Source of the DNA: Calliopum simillimum
Lineage: Eukaryota > Arthropoda > Insecta > Diptera > Lauxaniidae
Length of the DNA stretch: 64,000 bases
Assembly: GCA_951812925.1 (NCBI GenBank)
Contig: OX638372.1
Location: 43,832,245-43,896,244, forward strand
Direction: 5' to 3'
Each line of letters starts with the position of its first letter. Position 1 is the first letter of the stretch. A program made the translations under genes and the position numbers. Below, one piece after another: positions 11,540 through 23,517 of the stretch. The notes beneath the pieces are model-generated. The model ran no database searches. It worked only from the letters and a program-made list of their open reading frames with translations, and was not told the DNA's origin.

Positions 11540-13700
11540 TATTCGATAAAATTTAATTTTTCGACTTTTTGCGGTTTTTTAAGAATATTTCTCGAACAGT
11601 TACTTTTTCGTTAATGCAAATCAATATTATTTGTAGAACCTGCAATTCTTACAAAAGAAATTCTAAAACTTTTTATCGTTCCACTTACCGTTTTCATCAA
11701 AAAGCCTCCTAAATAAAAAGTAATTGAAATCACACAGATTTCAGAACAGGCCATAATTTTGGCTGATTTGGTAGCTGAGCGATGTATGAGGGTCATGTAA
11801 ACGCTAATCTGACAAAAAAAAATTACAGAAAGTGGCTTTTACAACGTTATTCGCTGCTGTGTGTGCTTCAATTAACTCCGATGGCAACGCTCTATTTTTT
11901 ACTCGTGTAATAACATGATACCTAATTATGTTGCGCCTAAAAGCAGTTGGTAATTATTTTTCTATCTCCCACTCGATAATATTTTAAAGCTTTTATTTAA
12001 AAAAAAAAAAAAAAGAGAAACCCATTCTATATATAAATTTATATTAATTTTATGTTTTTATATTTTTTTTTTTCTGCAGCACAGCCTCCCACCCACACTG
12101 TTGCAATGTTTGTTTACATTTTTCCTTACTCACTTCCGTTTGTTTGTTTTGCATGGCATTGTGCGTTACATTCGAACGGAAGCTTCCTTATGTTTGTACA
12201 AAATTTTAACATTTCCTGGCAGTGCAGTGTCGCGTCGTCAAGTGGAAGTTTATCGTTGTATTACGTTTTAAGAAGACGACACTCACACTGTTCGACAAAA
12301 TAACAGACAGACAGTCGAACAGTCAAAGGAAAACAACCCCACACGCACTGCGGTAGGTCAATTGAGTTTACCTGTGCCGCTTGCATTGTGCCACAGCATC
12401 ATCAATGTCGTACGTTGTGGGGCGCTTAAGAATCACTTTCACAATTAGCTGGTGTCGCTGTAGCGGTGTCTGCTCTGCAGTTATCGTTTTTGTTACAGAC
12501 AGACGGGAAAACTCAATTTTGTGAAATTTTCTTTTTGTTTTTGTTTTTCTCTTTTCGTTTTCATTTTTGGCCCCTTGCTTCGAGCATTCTGTTTGAGTTT
12601 TAAATTAATTTTTTCCAGTAGAGGGAAACAAAATTTACATTTTTAACAGTGTAACATTGTTAGCTAAATTGAATTTTAATTAAAACAATTGAATATTCAA
12701 TTAATTCGCTAAAAAACGCCACTTTCAATTATTTCCAAATATTTGTAAAATTAATTAAAATCTAATTTGAATTGTATGTTTTTGTGCTTGTTACCAAGTA
12801 ATTCTAAACAACAGATTTTTTCAATAAAAATCATATTTTCCAATAGAGCGGACGCGAAGCGGAGTATGCAAAATATGAGAACCGAAATCAGAGCTCATAT
12901 TCTTATAGGTAGGACCCCAAGTTACTAGAACGTGTATGTTGCCATGATATACAGTGGTTCATATTTTATTTATCCCCGTCCCCCAATCCAGGCCTACCGT
13001 GGTTTTCCGCCCTCGTTTTTCATAACCATTTATGGTGGACTAGGATCTCCTTATTACGAGCCTAAGCTTGGGTTTTTTTCTTTCACGTCAGGTAGAATAC
13101 GCAGTGAGTTTTGTCAGAGTTTTAAAATTATTTTGATGTAATACAAGAACAATCAACAAATTAAATAAAATATGGAAAAAAAGTGATGGTTAGTGCTTAA
13201 TAGTTAAAGAAAAAGATTTTAGTTAGAATTTTTTTTTTTCGGTGAAAAAACTCATACATAGTTCTGACCTAACCATTAATTTATTATTTTTTTTTTTTTT
13301 TTGTTTTTTTTTTTTTTTTTGTTAAAATTAAACTTACAAAGTGAGTGCCGGGCTATGCCAGGCTAGTGCTAACATAATCATGTAAAGTGATGAATTTTGA
13401 GTTTATTTTATGAATTACATCTTGCGATTCAATGCGTTTTTTGAGAAATACTACATTTTCGTAATCAACCTCCGCTTGAAATATAAAGAACTTTCGATAG
13501 TTTTTTATTTTTTGAGGAACAATTTGGAAGAATAAACATTTGTTTATACAAAAATCTTTTTTGGAATCCGTGGAGGGCAAGGATCGAATTTTTACCTCTC
13601 TTACTTTCATTTCAGCAAATTTTTTCATAAAACCACATTTTATTTTAAAAAATTTTATCATCATATGTATTAAATTCGGGATGGACGCTTTTTTGATCCG
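11540..13700. other. spacer with a GC-richer island at 12200-12490
   Basis: The stretch is mostly AT-rich. The island at 12200-12360 (CAGTGCAGTGTCGCGTCGTC…CACACGCACTGCG|GTAGGTC) looks like a fly 5' untranslated exon ending in a splice donor. No ATG-led coding sequence or TATA box is seen, so promoter status is only a suspicion. Long T runs lie at 13290-13320. Confidence 0.3.
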
Positions 13701-13710
13701 ATCATGCTCA

Positions 13711-14335
13711 ACGTCGAAAGCTTCACGTATTTAGGCAGCATTATCTCCATGGATGGTGGAGCAAAAGAGGATATTAACTCAAGAATAGCAAAAGCAAAAG
13801 GCACGTTTGCTCAACTGAACAAAATATGGTCTCCATCCGTTATATCCACCAAAACGAGAGTACGCATTTTTGATTCGAATGTGAAATCGGTTTTGTTATA
13901 TGGGTGCGAAACATGGCTTGTTACTGAACAACTAACGAACAAGCTGCAAGTATTCGTCAACAAATGCTTGAGGCGTATACTAAAGGTTTGGTGGCCTCGC
14001 ACTATATCAAATGCCGAGCTACATCAAAAATGCAAACAGAAGGCTATAGCAAACGAGATCAAGCTGCACAAATGGGGATGGATTGGTCACACTCTCCGGA
14101 AACCACACAGCGAAGTTTGTCGCCAGGCCCTTGAGTGGAATCCACAAGGCAGTAGAGGACGTGGTAGACCCAAAACCAACTGGAAAAGGTCGCTGGAAAA
14201 GGAAATCCAAGAATCGGGAAAATCGTGGCAAGAGATCAAAGTCATCGCAAGGGATCGTGACAAATGGAGAGATTTCATATTGGCCCTATGCTCCTCCTAG
14301 GAGTTAAAGGAGAATACATACATACATACATACAT
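13711..14335 (+). mobile_element. LINE family 1, 5'-truncated copy A (RT C-terminal region)
   Basis: An open frame to 14300 encodes the C-terminal part of a non-LTR reverse-transcriptase polyprotein: VESFTYLGSIISMDGG, VLLYGCETW, then a WIGHTLRK/RGRGRPKTNW tail. These are common to RTE/CR1/LOA-like LINEs; the clade cannot be fixed from this part. It ends with GGAGTTAAAGGAGAA(TACA)n. The ATG at 13704 lies in flanking DNA. A 7-bp direct repeat ATGCTCA (13704-13710, 14336-14342) may be the target duplication. The frame is intact over about 195 codons and nearly identical to copy B, so the family moved recently. It lacks the RT core and endonuclease, so it is dead on its own. Confidence 0.85.
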
Positions 14336-15072
14336 ATGCTCACTTTTAATATGTGAGTAGATATTACAAGCAGCACCACAAGTATGAAGTATTGTTGTTG
14401 TACTTCAAATATTCAAAAAGTTATAGCGATTTTAATTTTTGGGTTGTATGGAAGGTGGGCGTGTTCTTGATATGATCACGCCCATTTATGAAAAATAATA
14501 GCACCTCAGATATCTATTTTTATTACTGTGCTTCAAATAGTTTGGCTGTTATTAATTTATATCTCGAAAATGGGAAAAATCCCAAATGGGAAAATTTGCA
14601 GAGTAGCGAGCGAATCGCTCAAGTTTTATATGAAATAACTATTTTTATTATATCTTTCAGGCATTATTCTAAGGTTTTAAGCATTTCTTGACTTTGATGA
14701 CCCCTAGTGAAATATTCCATAGAATATTTTCATGAAATACACTAATCCATTATAACCCAGTTTTTAGAGAAAGCCGTCAAAAAGACCCATAAGACATGTT
14801 ATATTGAGTTGCTCTAAAAAATTGTTCCTTGCGTGATTTTACAGTAACCTTGGAATAACAAGTTTTATCCAAAATTAAGCTTTAGAGTTTAACAGAAGGA
14901 TGAAATATCGAAAATACGTTTCTTGTGGGTATTTTATCTAAACAAACAATGGGTCTTATCGTAAATCTGAAGGGAATTTCCATTTTCGAGAATAAACTCC
15001 CTATCGAGAGGTAGCACTGTAGTAGTGAATATTTTATGAATGGAAACTCCCCTTCAAGCAGGGGTACATTTG
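14336..15072. other. unassigned spacer
   Basis: A small palindrome around 14457-14492 (GGGCGTGTTCTTGATATGAT / complementary GATCACGCCC) is the only structure seen. Confidence 0.4.
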
Positions 15073-15275
15073 TTATTTTAATATCGTTGACATTTTCAGA
15101 AATAACAAGTTTGCAACGATGAGTTTTTCCAATTCCGTTGACATTTTGCGCAAAAAAAAAAACATATGACAACGCTGAGTCTTTCCAATATCATTGACAT
15201 TTTGCGCGAACAACCAGTTTGCAACGTTGACTTTTGCACAAAAAATAACATATGGCAACGCTTTTTTTCAATATA
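15073..15275. repeat. three imperfect tandem units (about 55-80 bp)
   Basis: Units share 'TTGACATTTTGCGC', 'AGTTTGCAACG' and 'TCTTTCCAATATC'. They begin near 15082, 15131 and 15186. Confidence 0.55.
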
Positions 15276-15379
15276 TTGTTTCCATTTTCTGGATTTTGAC
15301 ACCTAAAATAAAAAAAAAAAAGATAAACAAGCAATACCAATAACATCTGGTAAAAATTTGTGAGAATTAAGTTAATGCT

Positions 15380-15962
15380 CCATGGATGGTGGAGCAAAAG
15401 AGGATATCAACTCAAGAATAGCAAAAGCAAAAGGCGCGTTTGCTCAACTGAACAAAATATGGTCTTCATCCGTTATATCCACCAAAACGAGAGTGCGCAT
15501 TTTTGATTCGAATGTGAAATCGGTTTTATTATATGGGTGCGAAACATGGCTTGTTACTGAACAACTTACGAACAAGCTGCAAGTATTCGTCAACAAATGC
15601 TTAAGGCGTATACTAAAGGTTTGGTGGCCTCGCACTATATCAAATGCCGAGCTACATCAAAAATGCAAACAGAAGGCTATAGCAAACGAGATCAAGCTGC
15701 GCAAATGGGGATGGATTGGTCACACTCTCCGGAAACCACACAGCGAAGTTTGTCGCCAGGCCCTTGAGTGGAATCCACAAGGCAGTAGAGGACGTGGTAG
15801 ACCCAAAACCAACTGGAAAAGGTCGTTGGAAAAGGAAATCCAAAAATCGGGAAAATCGTGGCAAGAGATCAAAGTCATCGCAAGGGATCGTGACAAATGG
15901 AGAGATTTCATATTGACCCTATGCTCCTCCTAGGAGTTAAAGGAGAATACATACATACATAC
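15380..15962 (+). mobile_element. LINE family 1, 5'-truncated copy B
   Basis: This copy is nearly identical to copy A from MDGGAKEDINSRIAKAKG onward, with an intact frame to 15933 and the same GGAGAA(TACA)n end. An 11-bp target duplication AAGTTAATGCT flanks it exactly (15369-15379 and 15963-15973), which fixes both boundaries. The apparent start codon at 15382 is only an internal methionine exposed by truncation. Confidence 0.9.
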
Positions 15963-16354
15963 AAGTTAATGCTTAACTTTTTTAATTAAAAAGTGATTTC
16001 TTTTTATCAATTTAGTGGATTTTCAAGATCAAAAGATTACACCAAAAGGTTCAAAATGTCGAAGTGAAAAGTAGTTTAACTAGAACCGGTATAAGTTGGA
16101 AACTCTTGGATCCTATAAAATTGTTGTACTAAAGTTGTTATTTGTTAAACGTTATTTGTAATTATTCATTTATAAATTATTATTCCCCTAGTAAAAAGTT
16201 GGGAAGTAAATTTAACGAATAAGCGTGAAAAAGCTATTGCCGATTGCCTCATTTTCCCAATGAATTTTCCTCTTCCAGAAAATACTTTCTACGATTGCAA
16301 TTTAGGGACTAAGAAAGTAAATTCTCGAGGTATTTTTTTTTTTATACATATATA

Positions 16355-17428
16355 CATGAAGCACTCCATGCCAAGTGTACCAGCTCAAAATTTTTTTTCT
16401 CTCCCATTTCGCTCAAATTTGGCAATATGGTAGATCCGGTGTGCAAGATCAACAATCCGGCAGGATTTGGGCCTAGTACCATTTGTTGTTAAAATACAGG
16501 GTGTTGAATTTGGCGTTTTTAGTCATTTTCATGAAAAGGGTGTTTTTTCAAAAATTTATAGCTTACACTAAAGTGATAAATCTAAGTTACTGGTCCTATT
16601 CATTTTGAAGTGTTCTTTTTATAAAAAAATATTTCTTGGTGAAAAAAAAATTTTTTTTCAGCAAAATTTTTTACACTTAAAAATACTTTTGAATATTTTT
16701 TTAAAAATCCCCCTTCGATTTTTTTTAAAAGTACTTTAAATTAAAGCATAATTTATAAGCTTTAAAATGATGTAAGATGGGATTCGGACGCTAAATGTGA
16801 GTTTTTGGCTTTTGAACGCCCGCGGAAGGCAAAAATCTTTTTTTACTCAAGAGGAAAGCATCTTACGAAAAAAGTTACAAAACATAAAATGCTTAGAATC
16901 ATCAAGGAAATATGTGTGAAATTTTTTGGGAATTATTTGGAAAGTTAAAAAATAAAATTTTTTTTTTTTTTGAGTAATTTTTGAAAAAATCTCCCATTTG
17001 GCGTCCGAATCCCATCGTGAGTCATACATCATTTTAAAGCTTATAAATTATGCTTAAATTTAAAGTACTTTTAAAAAAAATCGAAGGGGGCTTTTTTTAA
17101 AAAATATTCAAAAGTATTTTTAAGTGTAAAAAATTTTGGTGAAAAAAAATTTTTTCACCAAGAAATATTTTTTTATAAAAATAACACTTCAAAATGAATA
17201 GGACCAGTAACTTAGATTTATCAATTTACAAACTTTAGTGTAAGCTATACATTTTTGAAAAAACACCCTTTTCATGAAAATGACTAAAAACGCCAACTTC
17301 AACACCCTGTATTTTAACAACAAATGGTACTAGGCCCAAATCCACCGGATCTACCATATTGCCAAATTTGAGCGAAATCGGAGAAAAAAAAGTTTTGAGC
17401 TGGTACACTTGGCATGGAGTGCTTCATG
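16355..17428. mobile_element. long-inverted-repeat (foldback) element with TA flanks, 1074 bp
   Basis: The left end CATGAAGCACTCCATGCCAA and the right end (its complement, ending 17428) are flanked by TA on both sides. The two arms match over roughly 440 bp each (about 16355-16800 and 16990-17428), and the centre is the shared 'TCTTACGAAAAAAGT' palindromic core. Minor gaps separate the arms (for example 'ATCAACAATCCGGCAGG' only on the left). No coding capacity is seen. TA flanks suggest the Tc1/mariner superfamily, but two bases are weak evidence. Confidence 0.7.
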
Positions 17429-17653
17429 TACATCGATTCAAATTATAGCACTACTTATTCTGAAAATTTTTTAATTTAAAAAAAAAACAAAACATCAAGC
17501 CGAGATTTTTCATAGAACGGCGATGAACAACCTATAAATGGCCTACAAAAAATTTTAAAAAATTTTCACCTCACTTCTTTCTTTTGAGGGTAATCGTGGA
17601 CTTTCCAATTTGCAATATGTACAATAAGTATTCAATTACTTGCAACCCCGCTA

Positions 17654-17758
17654 GATCATAAACACTCTGTCGCTAGCGATTACGCTGACGAAAACGATTC
17701 TTGCGATGGAGCGATTCTCGTCGCAACGCGCGATGCGATTACGCTCGATCATAAACAC
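17654..17758. promoter_or_regulatory. CpG-rich repeated motif block upstream of the TTC29-like gene
   Basis: The 12-mer GATCATAAACAC occurs at 17654-17665 and 17747-17758. GCGATTACGCT occurs at 17676-17686 and 17735-17745. Between them are several GCGATTC/TTGCGATG variants in an unusually CpG-rich 105 bp that ends about 50 bp before the ATG at 17810. It may be a promoter element cluster or a small repeat; no TATA box is clear. Confidence 0.35.
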
Positions 17759-17809
17759 AGCCTAAAGTTTCATAACAAAAGCAGCAAAGGATAAAATTAG
17801 TTTTTATCA

Positions 17810-18053
17810 ATGGATTTGGATAGCCACAATTGTTCTGAGCAAAAGAAGTATCATTTGTTAACGCTGGAACCTGGGTAATTGAAATATAATTTTCAACAGC
17901 ATACAAAAAAATTATTTTATGTACTTCGTAAACAACTTTTGCCTGAACGATTTTTTAGTACACACATTTTTTAAATTAAAATTGAAGTTTTTTTTTTAAT
18001 TATTTAATTTTTTTGCTTTCAGAAAGCTACGATTTACAAGCGTTTTTCAATCA

Positions 18054-18084
<31 letters not shown>

Positions 18085-21000
18085 GCAATAAGAGTCAGTT
18101 AACCAACCGCGTGTTTTCCAAATCACGAATGGATTATAAAAAATCATATCTCGTTCTTAATTTAAACAAGAATGAAGTACTCGCTAAAATCCCAAAGATA
18201 GACTTTAAAGATGCTCGCCGTATGCAGGGACCAATTTATGATGTTCTCATTAAGGAACTAAATGAACAAGGCTGTAAAGAGGCAGCCAAATATTTTCAAT
18301 GCATAGCCAATAAAGAGGATTATCTTTTTAGCCATAGAAGCATACGAGATCGCATTCAAGATGATTCCGAACTTTTGTATCAAATCTTCGACTATTGTAT
18401 TGAGGCGGAAAAAGCATACAATTCGAATGATTGTAATGGCTTGAGTCAAGCATTTCATTATATATATGAATTGTTGATGTTAATCGAGCAGCAGGATATA
18501 ACATTTCTTTGGATCGTTCCAGATGTATACGAAATAGTTATGAAAATTATACGGCATATTGATCGGCATATTGATCCCAATAGGACTAAGCCTAATGAGA
18601 TTATAGCGAGAGTTTATTATGCATACGGACTACATTTAAGTCATTCAAGTAAGTACAAGATAACACAGTTTTGGAACACTGTAAATGATCATTTATATTT
18701 AATTCAGATGAAGGCACTGAAAAATCTGTAAAATATTTACGTAAGGCGCTTGAATTGTGTAGAGGTCAAAAATGGTCATTTGTATATCGAAGAGATATAG
18801 AGAAAGATGCTGAAAAAAGCGATATAAAAGGAATAAAAACTTTACATGAAGAAACTGCTCATACTTTAGCCGAGGTGATAGTAAAATATTCAAAAATGTT
18901 TGCAAAAGATTGCAACGATGTAGCAATCGAAATGGCAAAGGAAGCGATGTCGTTAGTGGCTGAAGGTAAATAAAAATAATAGCCTTATCATGTATGACGA
19001 ACGAGTATTAATATCAACTGATTAAAATTTTTTATTAAGAACTTACTATGACCTAAGCGTTCATTTTAGTTTAAAGAATAAAGGATGTAAGCATAAAATT
19101 CAAAACATCTCTTAGCTTCAAGGATGTATGCAGTTGAAAAACAGTCACTCGATTCGTTCGTCATACATAATAAGGCAATAAATTTGGATCAAAGGACAAA
19201 CATCAGATATTTTAGAATATCTCCGTTTTAATGTTTCGTTTGATAACTTGCGGTGTTAGAAAATAACGCTCAATAACGCTAATAATGCCGAAAAAAGTTT
19301 GGGCGATAATTTTTTTGGAAACAACGCCCAAAATTTTGGCTTTATTTCGTTTTTTATACCCTACACACAGGTTATATTCACTTTGTCCTTCCATTTGTAA
19401 CGCAGAGATGGTGGCGTGACAGGTATGGAAAAGTATATATGGGACGTTCTATGTCAACTGGGCCAGCTCTGTCTCCAGAAGCAGAAGCATGATAAAAATG
19501 CGTTTAAAGTCTCAAAATTTTCGTCTGCTCAACGGCCATTATTTAGTAAATTTCAAAATTCAAAATGGCGGCCACAGAATGGCGACTACAATTAGAAATT
19601 TAACAAAAATAGTTCTGATTTTTATGCATGGTAAATAAACTGCGAAAAGTCCATTACAAAATCGTGTTCACATAAAAAGTTATTCAAGGTCGAAGGTCGC
19701 CAAAATCAGTTTTTCGCACAGAAACTTGGAATAGTTAATGAAAGACCTAAGCAAAAACTAGTTGAATTCGGTTATGAAGGCTTGGCAATTCCCGTAAAAG
19801 CAAAAATTTTCAAATACAACAGTGTAGGGTATTTAATTTTTGGCCAGGCCAAAGTTAACACCCTTACTAGTTTTTTTTTTTTTTTGGCGATATTTCGTTT
19901 AAAAAAAAAAACAAAATGTATGTATTCTCTTTTAACTCCTAGAAGGAGCATAGGGCCAATATGAAACATCTCCAATCGTCGCGATCCCTTGCGATGACTT
20001 TGATCTCTTGCCACGACTCTCTCGATTCTTGGATTTCCTTTCCAGCGGCCTTTTCTAGTTGGTTTTGGGTCTACCACGTCCTCTACTGCCTTGTGGATTC
20101 CACTCAAGAGCCTGGCGACAAACTTAGCTGTGTGGTTTCCGGAGAGTGTGACCAATCCATCCCCAGCTGCGCAGCTTGACCCCGTTTGCTATAGCCCTCT
20201 GATTGCATTTTTGATGTAGCTTGGCATTTGATATAGTGCGAGGCCACCAAACCTTTAGTGTACGCCTTAAACATTTGTTGACGAATACTTACAGCTTGTT
20301 TGTTAGTTATTTAGTAACAAGCCATGTTTCGCACCCATATAACAAAACCGATTTCACATTCGAATCAAAAAGGCGCCCTTTCGTTTCGGTGGATGTAACG
20401 GAATAAGACCATATTTTGTTCAGTTGGGCAAACGCGCCTTTTGCGATGTCATCACCGCCAGCTCTAAACGTCATGTCATTCTTGATTGCGCCCAAAAAAC
20501 TACAAACAAAAAAAAATAACGCCCTAAATAAAAACGAAATAACACCCAAACTATTTTATATGTTTTGGGTGTTATTTCGCCAAATTATTTTCGTATGAAT
20601 TTCGTTGGTAATCATTTGTAAATAACGCCCAAAACTCCCGGAAATATCGCCAGAAAATTTTTTGCAAGTAACGCCAGAAATTTTCTGGCATTTTGGAAAC
20701 AAAGCCAAAAATTAACAAGGAAATAACTCCAGAATTTTTGGAAATAATGCCAAAGAAAATAACGCCATAGAAAATAACTCCAGAAAGTTTTTTCAAATAT
20801 GCCACACAAGAAAACTTCATACAAAATTCAGGCATGATTTCCATTTTGGTTGGGAAATAAAGCCAAACACTTTTCTGGCGTTTTTTCCCAAAAACTGTGG
20901 TTTTATTTCCAAAAGTTATGCGGTTTACAAAAAGGAAATAACGCCAGAAAATTTTTTTGGAAAGAACGCCAAAAATTTTCAGGCATTAATTTTTGGAAAC

Positions 21001-22478
21001 AAAGCCAAATTTAACTAGGAAATAACACCAGAACCTTTGGAAATAATAATGTCATCAGGTCAGAAAAATCTCCGTACAAAATTCTGGCGTTATTTCCATT
21101 TTGTTTTGGAAACAAAGTCAAAAATTATCTATGAAATTTATAGCAGAAACTTTTGGCTTTATTTCCAAAAAATTTTTTGCCGATATTTTCTACGGCGTTA
21201 TTTCCTTTTTAAAAACCACATAACTTTTGGAAAAAGCCAGAAAAGTTTTTGACTTTATTTCCGAAACGAAATGGAAATAACGACAGCATTTTATATGGAA
21301 GTTTTTCTGGCTATAAGTATTACCAAAACATTTGCTGGCGTTATTTCCTGTGTCATTATTTCCAAAAACTCTGGCGTTGTTTCCTATGGCTTTATTTCCG
21401 GGAGCCGAAAATATTTGGGCGTTATTTCATTTAGAAAAAAAAAAACGCCCAAATTTTCACAACATTTTCAAAATGATTATCGCGCAATTTTCTATGATAA
21501 GTTATAATTATTCCCTAGCGAAATAACTTGCCACAGCTGTATGCTTTAATATGACTTCTTTTCTTCCATTCAAGTGGGCATCAGTTCCAACAAATACGAA
21601 TTTTACAACGCCTTTATAACATATGCGGAATATTTAGTAGATAGTTCGAAACATACTGATGCCATGAAGTTACTTAATAAGTTTGATACGTTTTTTAAAC
21701 AAGAAGATAAAAAACAATTTAGCCGGCTTTATTGTAAACAATTACTGCTACTGGGAGTCTGTCATGAAAGGTATATTTTTAGATATTTAACACATATTTG
21801 TATGTTTTTGTTTCATACCTCAAATATTTTTTATTAAATATTTGTTTTAGTTTAAATAATATTGAGCAAGCAAAAATGGATAATCAACAAGCCATAACTA
21901 TTGCACGCGACAATAGCTATAGGGACTTAGAAGCACATGCCCTTGTGCAAATGGGTATGCTTTTTGCTTAAAAAAAAGTTGAATACTCCATGGGTAAAGC
22001 CCACTATGACCAAGCTAGAAAAATTTTCTTAGAATTGGGTGATAGGGAAAATGAAACAAAAACTCATTACCTCTTGGCCAAACTACGGGCAGACGAAATG
22101 TTTCCCTTCTTTTATGATGTGCTCAAGCTTACAAATAGTGAACCATGTAATGTATATAAATTGCGTCGCTGGAAAAATGTTTGTGATCCATTTTGGATTG
22201 GTTGGAGTCGTTATTTGGCAAAAGTAAACGTAGATCCATTAACCTGCTTACTTGAAAGTGAGACTGCAGAGAAAGGGATCCAAGGAGCAGATGTCACTTA
22301 TATTAAAAAGAGACAAGGATCATTATATGAAAAACCGACAGGGACAAGAGACAAAAGACAGTCTGATAGTCGCAAGAAACGGCATCGTTCTATATCAAAG
22401 ATCACTAACAAAATTTCAGCTACTTCAGTTACTGCCTTAAAGGTCAGTACAAGTAGAGCGATACTTTCGGATTTTTAG
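17810..22478 (+). CDS. Ttc29-like: tetratricopeptide repeat protein, TTC29-like; five exons, in-frame TAA
   Basis: Exons are 17810-17874, 18095-18648, 18708-18965, 21575-21770 and 21851-22478. All four junctions have GT/AG, phases agree, and the total is 1701 nt (566 codons). The product is helical. An AEKAY…LSQAFHYIYELLMLIE segment (about residues 110-140) and an end segment ETKTHYLLAKLRADEMFP…LRRWKNVCDPFW resemble TTC29, an axonemal protein needed for sperm flagella in animals (family knowledge recalled, not searched). TPR-like helices cover about residues 200-430. A basic tail (KKRQGSLYEK…SRKKRHRS) ends the protein. Codon 398 (21969-21971) is TAA in the frame ALVQMGMLFA*KKVEYSMG; reading continues in the same frame beyond it. 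This may be a nonsense allele, a base error beside an A8 run, or stop readthrough; no plausible intron removes it. Intron 3 (2.6 kb) is filled with transposons. Confidence 0.8.
18982..19176. mobile_element. MITE, 195 bp, in intron 3
   Basis: Terminal inverted repeats GCCTTATCATGTATGACGAA (left) and the complement of GCCTTATTATGTATGACGAA (right) are flanked by AATA on both sides (18978-18981, 19177-19180). The left edge lies only about 12 bp past the splice donor of exon 3. Superfamily undetermined. Confidence 0.7.
19352..19880 (-). mobile_element. DINE-1-like Helentron, minus copy nested in foldback
   Basis: On minus it starts with ACTAGTAAGGGTGTTAAC…GGCC…AATACCCTACACTG (near 19880-19825). 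It ends with the GGAAGGACAAAGTGAATATA and GTGTAGGGTATAAAA block (19400-19352). The middle is atypical: it holds a copy of the dispersed 'AATAACTTTTTATGTGAACA' repeat instead of the tandem units and CAGC core. Poly-T flanks on both sides fit insertion into a T run. Confidence 0.75.
19917..20447 (-). mobile_element. LINE family 1, copy C (minus)
   Basis: The minus strand reads the same end region as copies A and B (LLYGCETWLVTK…, HTLRK-like tail, GAGTTAAAAGAGAATACATA). It has scattered substitutions and frame breaks, so it is older than A and B. It sits inside the AAATAACGCC element. The target duplication is not clear because both flanks are A-rich. Confidence 0.8.
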
Positions 22479-22560
22479 AGAAAATATCTTAAAAAAAAAA
22501 AATCATTATAAATTCACGTGAAGATTAAAAAAAAAAAAAACTAACCAAAATGAAAGCATA

Positions 22561-22580
22561 AATAAACCTTTCTAAATAAA
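22561..22580 (+). terminator. polyadenylation signals of the TTC29-like gene
   Basis: Two AATAAA hexamers (22561-22566 and 22575-22580) lie 83-100 bp past the stop codon at 22476-22478. Confidence 0.6.
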
Positions 22581-23482
22581 TAATTAAAGTAAAAACTATG
22601 CTTTTTTATTACAATTAGTGTTGTAACCCCTCAATGCCGAAGTCTTTCCCATAAAACGGAAATCGAGATTGTGATATTTTTGCAAAAATTCATTTATTTT
22701 GATTATCTCAATCTCGAAATTTATTTTAAATCATCACTTAATTAAGAATTTTAATATCAAAATATGTTTAAAATTCACTTTTAATAAAAAAGTTTAAGTT
22801 AAAAGTTTTAACTTCAAATGACTTATTGGTTCGTGTGCCAACAGCCATAAGTGTTTTTGTGGTTACAAAAATTGCATATGAATATTCAGAAAACTTGGGA
22901 AGATTAAAAAACTCTCCATTCCACACAGTGGTACATCCAGAATTCGACTATTGTAGGGGGCTCAAGTCGGACGATAAGACGATTTTGAGATCATTTTCCT
23001 TCTATATCCAGTCACAATTTAGAGCTTATGGGCGGTACTTTAGCCCCCATAGCCTACCCCCTGGATCCGCCATTGATTCCGCATTAGTTCAAATGACTTA
23101 TTTTTCTTTAAAAAATGCTAAAGTTGTATATTATAGTATTTGAACCAATAACTGTAGGAAAGAGATAAGTAAGAATAAAATAATTTAAAAAATTAACTCT
23201 TTCGTGAACATTACCCTTTTGAGAACAAAAATAAAATGGGAGCGGTGATTCTTCATTTTTTTTCAGTGAATATTGTTTGTTCTGATGCCCTTTATATATG
23301 TATATAGCAAATTTCATAAGTACTCTTCAAATGATTTCGGAGAAACGACTAGTTTAGTTTTTAAGGGGCGTGATTCTGCCCATTTTTTCAATAGAAGTTA
23401 ATTGTAATGTTCCTCTTCACATTTGTACCAAATCTTATTAAACTGGCCCAAGCAGTTTCAAAAAGGCGTGGTACCGCCCATT
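22581..23482. other. spacer
   Basis: A 105-codon open frame on plus (22826-23143) has no start context, motif or conserved look. 'GGGGCGTGATTCTGCCCATT' and 'GGCGTGGTACCGCCCATTTT' (23366-23482) are typical tandem words of fly Helitron-like repeats. Confidence 0.4.
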
Positions 23483-23494
23483 TTTCTAACCTAT

Positions 23495-23517
23495 ATGTAT
23501 GTATGTATGTATTCTCC
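23495..23517 (-). mobile_element. 23-bp micro-insertion of the LINE 1 3' end
   Basis: The insert ATGTATGTATGTATGTATTC-TCC is the complement of the LINE 1 terminus GGAGAATACA(TACA)n. It is flanked by perfect 12-bp duplications TTTCTAACCTAT (23483-23494, 23518-23529). It is a retroposition event that aborted almost at once. Confidence 0.85.

Larger units (their letters stand above)
19252..21522. mobile_element. Mutator-like foldback element built from AAATAACGCC(C/A) repeats, carrying two nested insertions
   Basis: A 9-bp duplication ATAACTTGC flanks the whole (19243-19251, 21523-21531). The left end is GGTGTTAGAAAATAACGC. The interior is mostly reiterated GAAATAACGCCxAAA on the left and its complement GGCGTTATTTCC on the right, giving an overall inverted organisation. 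A DINE-1-like Helentron (19352-19880) and a LINE 1 fragment (19917-20447) interrupt it. The younger relative at 37154-37826 has the same start (GGCGTTAGGAAATAACGCC) and a perfect 9-bp duplication. No transposase is encoded; the short hydrophobic frames here are by-products of the repeat. Confidence 0.75.

Noticed and set aside
13704..14300. 198-residue open frame as a host gene
   Set aside because: Near-identical second copy at 15382 with an 11-bp target duplication and (TACA)n tail shows it is a truncated LINE.
21954..21990. a mini-intron that would remove the TAA in the TTC29-like gene
   Set aside because: The only GT…AG choices give introns of about 25 nt, below any plausible fly intron, and the frame is already continuous without removal.
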